Assembly: GCA_900554495.1 (NCBI GenBank)
Contig: USHR01000079.1
Span: 1 to 7,996 of the forward strand
From: an uncultured Collinsella sp.
GTDB taxonomy: Bacteria; Actinomycetota; Coriobacteriia; Coriobacteriales; Coriobacteriaceae
Direction: 5' to 3'
DNA: 7,996 nt
This document shows, one piece after another, positions 1-6,744 of this stretch. The stretch's first letter is position 1; every line of letters starts with the position of its first letter. Under the pieces are notes generated by a model. The model was given only the letters and a program-made list of their open reading frames with translations, made no database searches and was not told where the DNA came from. A program made the translations under genes and the position numbers.

Positions 1-776
1 ACCTGTTAGACAACAGCATTAAGTACAACAAGCACGGCGGCTCCGTCACCTTTAGTTCAAAGACCAAGCCACTCGATAACGGACGCGCGCTCTTTTGCTT
101 TAGCGTTTCGGATACCGGCATTGGCATGGCTCCCGAGTTTTTAAAGCATATCTATGAGCCGTTTGCCCAAGAAGGTGACGATGCGCGCAGCAAGTTCCAA
201 GGAGCCGGCATGGGCATGCCAATCGTCAAGTCGCTTATTGAACTGATGGGCGGCACCATCGAAGTCACCAGCGAACTCCATGTGGGCACCACGTTCTACG
301 TGGAAATTCCGCTCGATATCGACAAGAACCCCCGGGCGCGGGCGAATACGGTCGAGAGGGCGCTCGACTGCTCGCTCGCCGACATGAACGTGCTGCTCGC
401 CGAAGACAACGAATTGAATGCCGAGATTGCACAGACGCTGCTAGAATCCGAGGGCGTCGTGGTCACCCGCGCCGTCAACGGCAACGAAGTCGTCGATCTG
501 TACCTGTCTCATCCCGCCGGCAGCTTCGATGCGATCCTGATGGACATTATGATGCCGGACATGGACGGCTACGAGGCAACCCGCGCGATTCGCCTGAGCG
601 AAAAGGTCGATGCAGCCGATATCCCCATCATCGCGCTCACCGCCAATGCCTTTGCCGAGGACGCCAAGGCGGCACACGACGCCGGCATGAACGCCCATCT
701 GTCCAAACCGCTCGACTTTAACAAGCTCAAAAACATACTCGCCCGCATCAAGAAAAACGGATCCGTTTCGCTATAG
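1..776 (+). CDS. Hybrid sensor histidine kinase, C-terminal part (HATPase and receiver), cut by the window edge
   Basis: The reading frame is open from base 3 to the TAG at 774-776 and gives 257 residues; the sensor and the phospho-accepting histidine region lie outside the window. What remains begins in the N box of a GHKL ATPase (LLDNSIKYN at residues 1-9), followed by the G1 box DTGIGM (37-42), an F-box-like YEPF (51-54) and the G2 stretch GAGMGMPIV (67-75). A receiver domain runs from about residue 128 to 250, with acidic residues E134/D135, phosphoacceptor D181 in LMDIMMPDMDG, T213 and the conserved K235 in LSKP. The protein ends just after the receiver, with no DNA-binding or HPt domain, so the phosphate must pass to a separate protein or the receiver must act locally. 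It is clearly related to the complete kinase on the opposite strand at 1366-3558. An internal ATG at 126 is not a real start, because the ATPase domain is open upstream of it. The signal sensed cannot be told from here. Confidence 0.95.
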   Translation, partial: LLDNSIKYNKHGGSVTFSSKTKPLDNGRALFCFSVSDTGIGMAPEFLKHIYEPFAQEGDDARSKFQGAGMGMPIVKSLIELMGGTIEVTSELHVGTTFYVEIPLDIDKNPRARANTVERALDCSLADMNVLLAEDNELNAEIAQTLLESEGVVVTRAVNGNEVVDLYLSHPAGSFDAILMDIMMPDMDGYEATRAIRLSEKVDAADIPIIALTANAFAEDAKAAHDAGMNAHLSKPLDFNKLKNILARIKKNGSVSL

Positions 777-816
777 TTTTTGCAGCAACCACGCACGACC
801 AGAAAGGAAGCCAACG

Positions 817-1296
817 ATGTTTAGGCCCTTACGTCGAAAGAAACGCGCCATCACCGACGAGGAAGCGCGTAAACTGCTCGCCACCTGCAAGCGCGGCGTC
901 TTTGCCGTCAACGGTGACGATGGCTACCCGTACGCCATTCCCGTCAACTACTTCTTTGACGCCGAGCACGACAAGATTTATTTCCATGGCGCCAAGGCTG
1001 GCCACAAGGTCGACGCACTCAAGCGCGATGACAAGGTCTGCTTTACCGTTTACGGCAACGAGTGGTACCAGGACGGCGACTGGGCTCCCTACGTTATGAG
1101 CACCGTCGTCTTTGGCCGTTGTCGCCTGGCGAATGACACCCCCGCGTTTATCGAGGACAAAGTCCGCCAGCTCGCCCTTAAGTACTACCCTTCTGCCGAA
1201 GAAGTCGAAGAGGAAATCGCCAAGGACATTAAGGGCGTCCAACTCTACGAGATTACGATTGAGCATCTTTGCGGCAAGCAGATTCAAGAAAAGTAA
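817..1296 (+). CDS. Pyridoxamine 5'-phosphate oxidase-like flavin protein (NimA family)
   Basis: This 159-residue cytoplasmic protein has the split-barrel flavin-binding fold typical of the NimA/PNPOx-like family, judged from the order of recognisable blocks: a basic N-terminus and ITDEEARKLL, then GVFAVNGDDGYPYAIPVNY (27-45), KIYFHGAKAGHKVDAL (53-68) and KVCFTV (73-78), and finally STVVFGRCRL (95-104). Members bind FMN or a related cofactor; some are tied to nitroimidazole reduction and resistance, but most have no known substrate, and the fold alone does not show drug resistance here. The ATG at 817 is preceded by AAAGGAAG with normal spacing. The gene lies 40 bases after the upstream kinase stop. 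I see no hairpin or clear promoter in that gap, so it may be carried on the kinase transcript. True pyridoxamine phosphate oxidase (PdxH) is unlikely because it is longer and has a distinct C-terminal motif. Confidence 0.88.
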   Translation: MFRPLRRKKRAITDEEARKLLATCKRGVFAVNGDDGYPYAIPVNYFFDAEHDKIYFHGAKAGHKVDALKRDDKVCFTVYGNEWYQDGDWAPYVMSTVVFGRCRLANDTPAFIEDKVRQLALKYYPSAEEVEEEIAKDIKGVQLYEITIEHLCGKQIQEK

Positions 1297-1323
1297 GCCC
1301 CTCAGCAGGTCTCATCAATAACA

Positions 1324-1363
1324 ATATGGCCCGGTTCCAACCCACCTTGGAACCGGGCCATAT
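1324..1363. terminator. Perfect 17-bp hairpin between convergent genes, likely bidirectional terminator
   Basis: The arms 1324-1340 and 1347-1363 are exact reverse complements around a 6-base loop (CCCACC). The hairpin starts 27 bases after the stop of the NimA-like gene and only 2 bases after the stop of the opposing kinase, so it can serve both transcripts. The - strand tail (TGTTATTGATG) is moderately T-rich; the + strand tail is not, so termination may be stronger for the kinase transcript. Its position and perfect symmetry make a terminator the best reading. Confidence 0.82.
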
Positions 1364-1365
1364 GC

Positions 1366-3558
1366 TTATGAAGCGTCGGCGGCGATGTGCGCTAGCGCCT
1401 CGACGAGCTCTTGCGAGCTCACGGGTTTACTCAGGTGCGCGTCCATGCCCGCCTCACGCGAAAGCCTGCGGTCGTCGGCAAAGGCGTTGGCACTCACAGC
1501 GATAATCGGCGTGGTCGCGGCATCCTCGCGATCGAGTGCTCGAATCTGACGCGTGGCCTCAAGGCCATCGATGCCAGGCATCATGATGTCCATCAACACC
1601 GCGTCGTACTCGTACGGCGCGCTCGCGGCAAACATCTCGACGGCAGACTCACCATCCTTGGCATGCGTCACGACCGCACCGGCACGGCTGAGTGTAAACT
1701 GCGCGATCTCGGCATTCAGATCGTTATCCTCTACGAGCAAAACGCGCAAGCCCTGGAGCGCATCGCCATCGCCCGCATCCGCGCGAACTGCCCGAGGAAT
1801 CTCGGAGCGCTTGCATTTCTCGAACGGCAGGCGGATGGTAAACGTCGTCCCCTGCCCCAAGACGCTCGTAAAGCTCATGGTTCCGCCCATAAGCTCGACC
1901 AACTGTTTTGCGATAGGCGCGCCCAGGCCAGTTCCCGATGAAGCGCCTTCCACCTGTTGCTCATCGCGGCAAAACGGCTCGTAGAGGTGCTGTTGGAACT
2001 CCTCGCTCATGCCAATACCGTTGTCGGCGATCGTGTATTCATAGACGGGGACGTCATCCGCTGGCTCCACCTCGCGGCACACCAGGCGAACATAGCCGCC
2101 CTGGCGGTTGTACTTGACGGCATTGCCGGCAATATTGAGCAACAAACGCTTGAGGTGCGTCACGCTCACCCGCACATAGGGATGATCAAGCGTCTGCTGG
2201 TCGCAGATAATTGTCACCAGACGCTCCTCGGCCTGGCGCTCCAGAATATCGCGCACTTCACAGTTGAGGGCCACCAAATTTGTGGGTACGAGGTTCAGGT
2301 CGACCTGGCCGCTCTCCAGGCGACTCATATCGAGTGCCTCGTTGGCAAGGTCGAGCAGCAGTCCCGACGCCGTCCAGATCTTTGAGCGGCACTCGGTCTG
2401 CTTTTGCAAATCGTCCGCATTGGCATCGCCGACCTCGACCATGCCGCGAATGCCGTTGATGGGCGTGCGCAGATCGTGGCTCATGCGACGCAGAAACTCT
2501 GTCTTTGCCGAGTTGGCAGACGAGGCCTCGCGCGCCGCCTTTGCCAGCTTGTCGCCATAGTCGCGCTCCTGCTGCAGCAAGTCCGTCAAACGTCGGCGAT
2601 CAGCGCGGCGACGCACCGTCACAACAACGGCTATAACACCGCTGTAGAGCGCCAGCACGCCGGCAGCAACAGCCGCGACGACCTCAAAGTAGCGCCGCGC
2701 CGAGGCATAGGTGTACACATAGAATTTGTGCGCTTTTCCAAATGTGCCCAAATACCACTCGCCGTCGGCGTTAACCAATCTGACCTTACCAGCCAGGCAT
2801 CGATCCTTAATACCGTCGACAATGAAGACGTCCGTCGCAGGCAGATCGAATACGCCCAATACGGTGGGTTCAACGGCATTGGTCGCAACGACCTTGCCGT
2901 CGCTTTCGATCACGATATTGCCGCTATCGATGGTTTCATAGCCTTCGAGCAAGCTCTGCAGTTTGAGTGTATTGCCTGCAACCGCCTTCGCGCTCTGATG
3001 CCTTACCGCGATAACGATGCCCTCGCCATCCTGCCGAGTCACGCAGCCAATGTCTGCGACCGAATCATCCGCAAGCGTGATGCGGGCGGTATAGGACTTA
3101 AGCGGATGAGTTGCCACCTCCAGCACGGGTGATTCTTTGAGATACGTAGCGAGCGACTCGTAGCCTACATCGCCCGTCGAGGACTCGGACACCAAATTGC
3201 CCGATGCGTCCGTCACGATCAGCGCGCTCACGTTGAACTGGTCGGCATATTGCTCCAGCATGGCGCTATCCACCGAACCGTCGCGCTCCATATCGCGGGC
3301 AGCCTCTCCGGCGATCTCCATAACGCGAATCAGGTTTTTGGTCGTATAGGCGCTGTTGAATGCATCGTAGGAAAGGCTCTGCGTCGCCACGTAATCGACA
3401 ACGTCGGCAAAGCGCTGCTCGGCTTGGGCCGTCATGTAGCCGTAGCTCATCATGCCGGCAGCAACCGAGAGCGCTATCCCCAGCAGAGCGACAAGGAGCC
3501 ATGCCCCTGCCGAACGATTGCCCCGCTCCTGAGCGGCGTGGTCGAGCGCATCGATCAT
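1366..3558 (-). CDS. Membrane-bound hybrid sensor histidine kinase with C-terminal receiver
   Basis: This is a complete 730-residue kinase. A first membrane segment lies at about residues 19-44 and a second at 291-316, enclosing an extracytoplasmic domain of about 245 residues with a Cache-like look (for example SALIVTDASGNLVSESS at 111-127). A coiled linker leads to the HisKA region with phosphoacceptor H361 in RRMSHDLRTPINGIRGM. The ATPase domain shows N box GNAVKYN (478-484), G1 DNGIGM (512-517), YEPF (526-529) and G2 GTGLGAPIA (542-550). The receiver (about 604-725) has E610/D611, phosphoacceptor D657 in LMDIMMPGIDG, S689 and K711 in LSKP. The expected path is H361 to D657, then to an unseen HPt or response regulator. 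The ATG overlaps the stop of the upstream solute-binding lipoprotein by four bases and has a strong GGAGGG site, so the two are very probably translated together and act as one sensing unit. The ligand is unknown. Confidence 0.96.
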   Translation of the reverse strand: MIDALDHAAQERGNRSAGAWLLVALLGIALSVAAGMMSYGYMTAQAEQRFADVVDYVATQSLSYDAFNSAYTTKNLIRVMEIAGEAARDMERDGSVDSAMLEQYADQFNVSALIVTDASGNLVSESSTGDVGYESLATYLKESPVLEVATHPLKSYTARITLADDSVADIGCVTRQDGEGIVIAVRHQSAKAVAGNTLKLQSLLEGYETIDSGNIVIESDGKVVATNAVEPTVLGVFDLPATDVFIVDGIKDRCLAGKVRLVNADGEWYLGTFGKAHKFYVYTYASARRYFEVVAAVAAGVLALYSGVIAVVVTVRRRADRRRLTDLLQQERDYGDKLAKAAREASSANSAKTEFLRRMSHDLRTPINGIRGMVEVGDANADDLQKQTECRSKIWTASGLLLDLANEALDMSRLESGQVDLNLVPTNLVALNCEVRDILERQAEERLVTIICDQQTLDHPYVRVSVTHLKRLLLNIAGNAVKYNRQGGYVRLVCREVEPADDVPVYEYTIADNGIGMSEEFQQHLYEPFCRDEQQVEGASSGTGLGAPIAKQLVELMGGTMSFTSVLGQGTTFTIRLPFEKCKRSEIPRAVRADAGDGDALQGLRVLLVEDNDLNAEIAQFTLSRAGAVVTHAKDGESAVEMFAASAPYEYDAVLMDIMMPGIDGLEATRQIRALDREDAATTPIIAVSANAFADDRRLSREAGMDAHLSKPVSSQELVEALAHIAADAS

Positions 3559-4424
3559 GACAGGCCCTCCACATTCAAAAATGGCGAAGGGTCATCGAAG
3601 TACTTTGACACCAGGCGTTCCATGGTGCCATCGGCAAGCATTTCTTGGTAGGCATGAGTGAGCTTGACGTCGATGCCACGCGTATCGTTGATATCAAAAG
3701 CGGTGCCCAAACCGACCTCTAGCAACGGTTCATCCAAAATGCGATACGTTACGCCATAGTCTTTTTCGTAGGTGAGCAGCAAGGACTCATGCGCGGCGAT
3801 GGCGTCGACCAGACCCTCGACGAGCGCCGGGTTCAGGCACGAACGGTCCGAAAAGCAATAGAGTTCCTTGATCTGCGGAACGTTTTCATTTGTGCGATTG
3901 AGCAAAATGCCCTCGGGCTTGGTGGTGGACTGAACCGCCACGATCTTATCCTCAAGATCGGCAAGCGTGTAGATATCGCTCTGAGGATCGACCGCGACCA
4001 CCTGGCGGCTCGCAAGGTACGGACCAGCCCAACGATACTCGTTTTCGCGACCCGTCATGCTAAAGCTGCCCATGACGCAATCGAGCTCGCCACTCGCCAG
4101 CAGTTCTTTCTTCTTTTCCCAATCGATCAGCTGGTATTTTGGCTTGTAACCAATGCGGGCCAAAGCCTCGGTTAATATCTCGACGTCCAGGCCAACGATA
4201 TCGCCGTACTCGTCGGCATATACAAACGGTGGATAGAGGTCGCTGCCGACGTTGAGCGTCTTAAGGTCGTCGTCCTTTACCTGCGTGGCGTCCGGGCCTT
4301 TTGATGCAGACACCGAGGCTCTGCCATTCGACCCGGAGCAGCCGGCTATCGCTACGACAAAGGCACTCGCCACTGCAAGCGCGACAAACAACGATATGGA
4401 CACCGAGCGGCGAGGTCTTTTCAT
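3555..4424 (-). CDS. Family 3 extracellular solute-binding lipoprotein, probable sensor partner of the downstream kinase
   Basis: The 289-residue product has a lipoprotein signal: basic start MKRPRRS, hydrophobic stretch 9-27 and lipobox I-A-G-C with lipidated C29. A low-complexity linker (30-50) precedes a bilobed PBPb domain (about 56-277). Family landmarks are NVGSDLYPPFVYADEYGDIVGLDVEIL (58-84), W102, GELDCVMGSFSMTGRENEYRWAGPY (112-136, with R126 at the usual carboxylate-binding position), and a C-terminal TMERLVSKYF. Relatives bind polar amino acids or similar small molecules for ABC importers, but no permease or ATPase gene is in the window. The 3' end overlaps the kinase start by four bases (ATGA), suggesting a ligand-presenting receptor like the Venus-flytrap domains fused to BvgS/EvgS kinases. 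In the second lobe, where amino-acid binders such as GlnH have a ligand-contacting Asp after DAV.., this protein has H212 (DAIAAHES), so its ligand may not be a standard amino acid. The start is supported by GGAG four bases upstream. Confidence 0.93.
   Translation of the reverse strand: MKRPRRSVSISLFVALAVASAFVVAIAGCSGSNGRASVSASKGPDATQVKDDDLKTLNVGSDLYPPFVYADEYGDIVGLDVEILTEALARIGYKPKYQLIDWEKKKELLASGELDCVMGSFSMTGRENEYRWAGPYLASRQVVAVDPQSDIYTLADLEDKIVAVQSTTKPEGILLNRTNENVPQIKELYCFSDRSCLNPALVEGLVDAIAAHESLLLTYEKDYGVTYRILDEPLLEVGLGTAFDINDTRGIDVKLTHAYQEMLADGTMERLVSKYFDDPSPFLNVEGLS
3565..3570 (-). promoter_or_regulatory. Strong internal Shine-Dalgarno for the kinase, in a coupled ATGA junction
   Basis: Read on the - strand, GGAGGG lies six bases before the kinase ATG (3558-3556) and inside the last codons of the binding-protein gene. 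The ATG shares bases with the TGA of the binding-protein gene (3557-3555). This is a classic arrangement for translational coupling and decides the kinase start. Confidence 0.8.
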
Positions 4425-4466
4425 CGAGCTCCAGAAGATCCTGTTTACAGACTGAAATGGCTAAAG

Positions 4467-4498
4467 ATAATACCAAACGAAACCACTCGAGCGTCCAA
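4467..4498 (-). promoter_or_regulatory. Putative extended -10 promoter of the binding-protein/kinase unit
   Basis: Read on the - strand, TGGTATTAT (4475-4467) matches an extended -10 element (TGn plus TATTAT). A TTGGAC that resembles a -35 box sits at 4498-4493, but the 20-base spacing is long, so the extended -10 probably matters more. Transcription would start near 4460, giving a leader of about 36 bases before the ATG at 4424. It lies between the hairpin that ends the PLP-enzyme gene and the binding-protein gene, where a promoter is expected. Confidence 0.5.
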
Positions 4499-4517
4499 TG
4501 GTTACAGACGTTTTACC

Positions 4518-4557
4518 ATGCGGGGCCTTCCAGCCGACTTGGCAGAAGGCCCCGCAT
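4518..4557 (-). terminator. 13-bp hairpin after the PLP enzyme gene, likely terminator
   Basis: The arms 4518-4530 and 4545-4557 are exact reverse complements and GC-rich. The loop can form a further GCC/GGC pairing (4533-4535 with 4541-4543). It begins 11 bases past the TAA of the PLP enzyme on the - strand. The sequence after the stem (GGTAAAACG) lacks a U-tract, so it is not a textbook intrinsic terminator; it may stop transcription weakly or protect the 3' end. It also keeps the enzyme transcript apart from the following signalling unit. Confidence 0.6.
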
Positions 4558-4568
4558 TCAGCGCACAC

Positions 4569-5783
4569 TTACCGTGCATTAAAAACGTAGCGGTCCAGGC
4601 GGTCGCACGCCTCCCTTACGCGCGAAAGCGGCAGCGCCAGATTCACGCGAATGTGGCAGGGCCCGTGGAACGGGCGGCCGTCCTGATATCCCACGCCCAC
4701 GCGCGCCCCCTCGTCGAGCAGCCACTGAATATCGCGGCCATGCTCGCGACACCACTCGGAGCAGTCCAGAAACACCATGTACGTGCCCTGCGGACGTGAA
4801 TAGGACACGCCCTCAAAATGCTCGTCCACGTAATCGCAGAAGTACTCGATATTACCGGCAAGCACCTGGTTGAGCTCGTCCACCCACTCGTAGCCCTGCG
4901 GCTGGTAGGCACCGATAAGCGCATGCATGGAGAGGACGTTCATCTCGTTGTAGTGGGTCTTGTTGGACACGGCGCACACGCGGTCGCGCAGCGTCTCGTT
5001 GTAGACGATGTGGTAGCTGCCGACCAGACCTGCCAGGTTAAACGTCTTGCTCGGCGCATAGAGGGCAACCGTGCGCATGCGGGCATCCTCGCTCACCGAC
5101 TGCGTCGGGATATGCTTGTGTCCCGGCAGGATGATATCGGACCAAATCTCGTCCGAGATCACCACGCAATCGTGCTGGCGATAGATGTCCATGGCGCGCT
5201 CGATCTCGTCGCGCTCCCATACGCGGCCGCAGGGATTGTGCGGCGAGCAGAACACCGCAGCATGAACGTGGTTTTGGGCGAGTTTGCACTCCATGTCCTC
5301 AAAGTCCATGCGCCACACGCCCTGGTCGTCGAGTTTAAGCGGGCTGTGGACAATACGATAGCCCGCGGCTTCGATAGACTTGGTAAAACCAATGTAGGTG
5401 GGGCTGTGGACCAGCACCGCATCGCCCGGCTGGACATACGCGCGCAACGTCGACACGACGCCGCCCAGCACGCCGTTTTCGTAGCCGATATGCTCCGGCG
5501 CCAGACCCTCGACGCCGTTGCGGCGGCTCTGCCATTCGATGATGCGGCCGAAATACTCGGGGCGCGGGTTAAAGTAGCCAAACATGGGATGCTGAGCGCG
5601 CTGAATGATGTGCTCCTGGACCGTGGGCACCGTGGCGAAATTCATATCGGCCACCCACATGGGAATGCGGTCGAAGCCCTCGTCGGGTGCGTTCGGAGCC
5701 ATACCGGGGATCTCGCCCCAGGAGTCAACGGCGATGGAGTCCATGCCGTGGCGGTCGATAAGCGAGCTAAAGTCGTATTTCAT
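4569..5783 (-). CDS. MalY/PatB-type PLP-dependent aminotransferase, probable cystathionine beta-lyase
   Basis: This 404-residue protein is a fold-type I class I/II aminotransferase of the MalY/PatB group, near the usual length of about 390. Landmarks are IPMWVADMNF (40-49), GYENGVLGGV (100-109), the substrate-side Y130 in SPTY, SPHNPCGRVW (180-189, with N183 near the PLP ring O3'), SDEIWSDI (210-217, with D211 for the pyridine nitrogen), the Schiff-base lysine K246 in APSKTFNLAGL, and carboxylate-binding R379 in HIRVNLALP. Family members cleave cystathionine to homocysteine, pyruvate and ammonia, or desulfurate cysteine; some also regulate (E. coli MalY represses MalT). Substrate choice cannot be read from sequence. 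It is cytosolic and lies 112 bases downstream of trmO on the same strand. The ATG is preceded by GGGAG six bases upstream, and that site can pair with upstream leader. The family motif WVADMDF appears here as WVADMNF (N48), a mild deviation. Confidence 0.93.
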   Translation of the reverse strand: MKYDFSSLIDRHGMDSIAVDSWGEIPGMAPNAPDEGFDRIPMWVADMNFATVPTVQEHIIQRAQHPMFGYFNPRPEYFGRIIEWQSRRNGVEGLAPEHIGYENGVLGGVVSTLRAYVQPGDAVLVHSPTYIGFTKSIEAAGYRIVHSPLKLDDQGVWRMDFEDMECKLAQNHVHAAVFCSPHNPCGRVWERDEIERAMDIYRQHDCVVISDEIWSDIILPGHKHIPTQSVSEDARMRTVALYAPSKTFNLAGLVGSYHIVYNETLRDRVCAVSNKTHYNEMNVLSMHALIGAYQPQGYEWVDELNQVLAGNIEYFCDYVDEHFEGVSYSRPQGTYMVFLDCSEWCREHGRDIQWLLDEGARVGVGYQDGRPFHGPCHIRVNLALPLSRVREACDRLDRYVFNAR

Positions 5784-5789
5784 ACTGAA

Positions 5790-5841
5790 CTCCCGTGCGA
5801 AGTGGATTGTTTTGGTAGGCGTTATTGTCCACCAGCACGGG
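5790..5841 (-). promoter_or_regulatory. Leader inverted repeat that can mask the Shine-Dalgarno of the PLP enzyme gene
   Basis: On the - strand, CCCGTGC (5841-5835) can pair with GCACGGG (5798-5792), and GTGGA (5832-5828) with TCCAC (5806-5802), giving a 12-bp interrupted stem around a 21-base loop. The 3' arm contains GGG of the GGGAG ribosome binding site (5794-5790), so the folded form would hide it. If transcription instead starts inside the repeat, for example from a weak -10-like GACAAT in the loop region, the same symmetry could be a protein operator. I do not recognise it as a known riboswitch class. Confidence 0.45.
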
Positions 5842-5895
5842 CGATTTTGGCATGGGGTTTGGCGCTTAATTTGACGGGTGCGGACGAATGGCTGG

Positions 5896-6633
5896 TTAGT
5901 CTTGCGCGTCGTTGACGGCGACTACGGTTAGCTGGGTTTTATCGACCGTAAAAGATATGTCGAGCCCGGCAAAGGCCAGGTGATAGACGCGGTTTGGCTC
6001 GTACTTGCTGCCTGCGCGGCGCGGGTCTTGGCGAAGGACCTCGACCAGACCGGGAAGCTTTGCGGGCGGGACCATGTCTTGAAGAGCTTGCGGAAACTCG
6101 ACGTTGAGTTCTTGCCAGGGAGTTCCCTCAATCCAGCCGCCCGTTGCATCCGGGTGACAGTCCGCAAACGGGATGTAGGGCTTAATGTCGTAGATGGGCG
6201 TGCCGTCACGCAGGTCGGCCCCCAGCACATGAATGATGGGGCCGTCGTCGGTGAACTCGACACGATCAAGCTTGACGCAGGTGAGCCCGATGGGGTTAGG
6301 GCGAAACGGACTGCGCGTGGCGAACACGCCCACGCGCTCGGCTCCACCCAGACGCGGCGGACGCACGGTTTTTGACCACTTGGCATTGGTGCCGGACCTG
6401 TCCTGCGTTTTGGCATCGGTAGCTATGTCCTTAGCCGTGCCGCCGGGCGTTCCGTTTTCGAAGCGCCACAACAGCCATAGGTGAGAGAAGGAGTCCAGAC
6501 CCTCAACCGCTGCATTGGAGGCAAATTCCGGCTCAAACACGATGCGTCCCTGCAGATGAGGCGCCAAAAAGCTGTTGCGCGGAATACCGAACTTCTGCGG
6601 CAGGTCGGTATGTATGTGTGCAATAGGTTCCAT
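5896..6633 (-). CDS. trmO: tRNA (N6-threonylcarbamoyladenosine37-N6)-methyltransferase TrmO (TsaA/YaeB family)
   Basis: The 245-residue product matches TrmO in length (E. coli about 235) and motif order: start PIAHIHTDLPQKFGIPRN, DSFSHLWLLWRF (47-58), the signature GVFATRSPFRPNPIGLT (102-118), GADLRDGTPIYDIKPYIPFAD (138-158), and a C-terminal EPNRVYHLAF (212-221). TrmO uses S-adenosylmethionine to methylate t6A at position 37 of certain threonine tRNAs, in the cytosol, through an unusual beta-barrel SAM fold rather than a Rossmann fold. The frame stays open far upstream on this strand, but that stretch is antisense to the divergent regulator and lacks family similarity. I place the start at the ATG at 6633, where similarity begins; an ATG nine bases upstream (6642) is possible. 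Neither has a clear Shine-Dalgarno, and TACAAT at 6646-6641 is placed like a -10 box for a transcript starting about at the 6633 ATG, so it may be leaderless. It shares a 141-base divergent region with the XRE regulator. Confidence 0.9.
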   Translation of the reverse strand: MEPIAHIHTDLPQKFGIPRNSFLAPHLQGRIVFEPEFASNAAVEGLDSFSHLWLLWRFENGTPGGTAKDIATDAKTQDRSGTNAKWSKTVRPPRLGGAERVGVFATRSPFRPNPIGLTCVKLDRVEFTDDGPIIHVLGADLRDGTPIYDIKPYIPFADCHPDATGGWIEGTPWQELNVEFPQALQDMVPPAKLPGLVEVLRQDPRRAGSKYEPNRVYHLAFAGLDISFTVDKTQLTVVAVNDAQD

Positions 6634-6700
6634 GCCGGTCATTGTACGGCATGGAGGCATGGGGCGTTGCGCGCAATTCTTCGCCGCGGTCTCCCGTCGT

Positions 6701-6715
6701 GCAACCAACGGTTGC
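6701..6715. promoter_or_regulatory. Dyad GCAACC-N3-GGTTGC, possible operator of the regulator gene
   Basis: The half-sites 6701-6706 and 6710-6715 are exact reverse complements with a 3-base centre. The dyad abuts the -35 box of the regulator promoter and lies within the shared upstream region of trmO. Size and symmetry fit a dimeric helix-turn-helix protein, most simply the product of the gene at 6775. Autoregulation is an inference. Confidence 0.45.
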
Positions 6716-6744
6716 TTGGAAGGGCGCCTGCCGCCGCGTATGCT
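6716..6744 (+). promoter_or_regulatory. Putative sigma-70-type promoter of the XRE regulator
   Basis: TTGGAA (6716-6721) and TATGCT (6739-6744) are separated by exactly 17 bases, with four of six consensus matches each. Transcription would start near 6751, giving a leader of about 24 bases that contains the AAAGGAG ribosome binding site (6763-6769). Confidence 0.55.

Noticed and set aside
126..128. ATG at 126 as the start of a short kinase-like protein
   Set aside because: The same frame is open to the window edge and encodes the N box and G1 box upstream, so this is an internal methionine.
829..1287. 152-codon - strand frame opposite the NimA-like gene
   Set aside because: It almost exactly mirrors the real gene, has no recognisable domain, and lacks a plausible start signal.
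817..1296. Calling the NimA-like protein a nitroimidazole resistance determinant
   Set aside because: Family membership is visible but most relatives have no resistance role, and nothing here shows substrate or activity.
2404..3132. 242-codon and other + strand frames inside the kinase gene
   Set aside because: They are antisense to the complete hybrid kinase and show no family features or ribosome binding site.
4818..5915. 365-codon open frame on the + strand across the PLP enzyme gene
   Set aside because: It is antisense to a gene with all expected PLP catalytic motifs, has no recognisable domain, and reflects the third-position GC bias.
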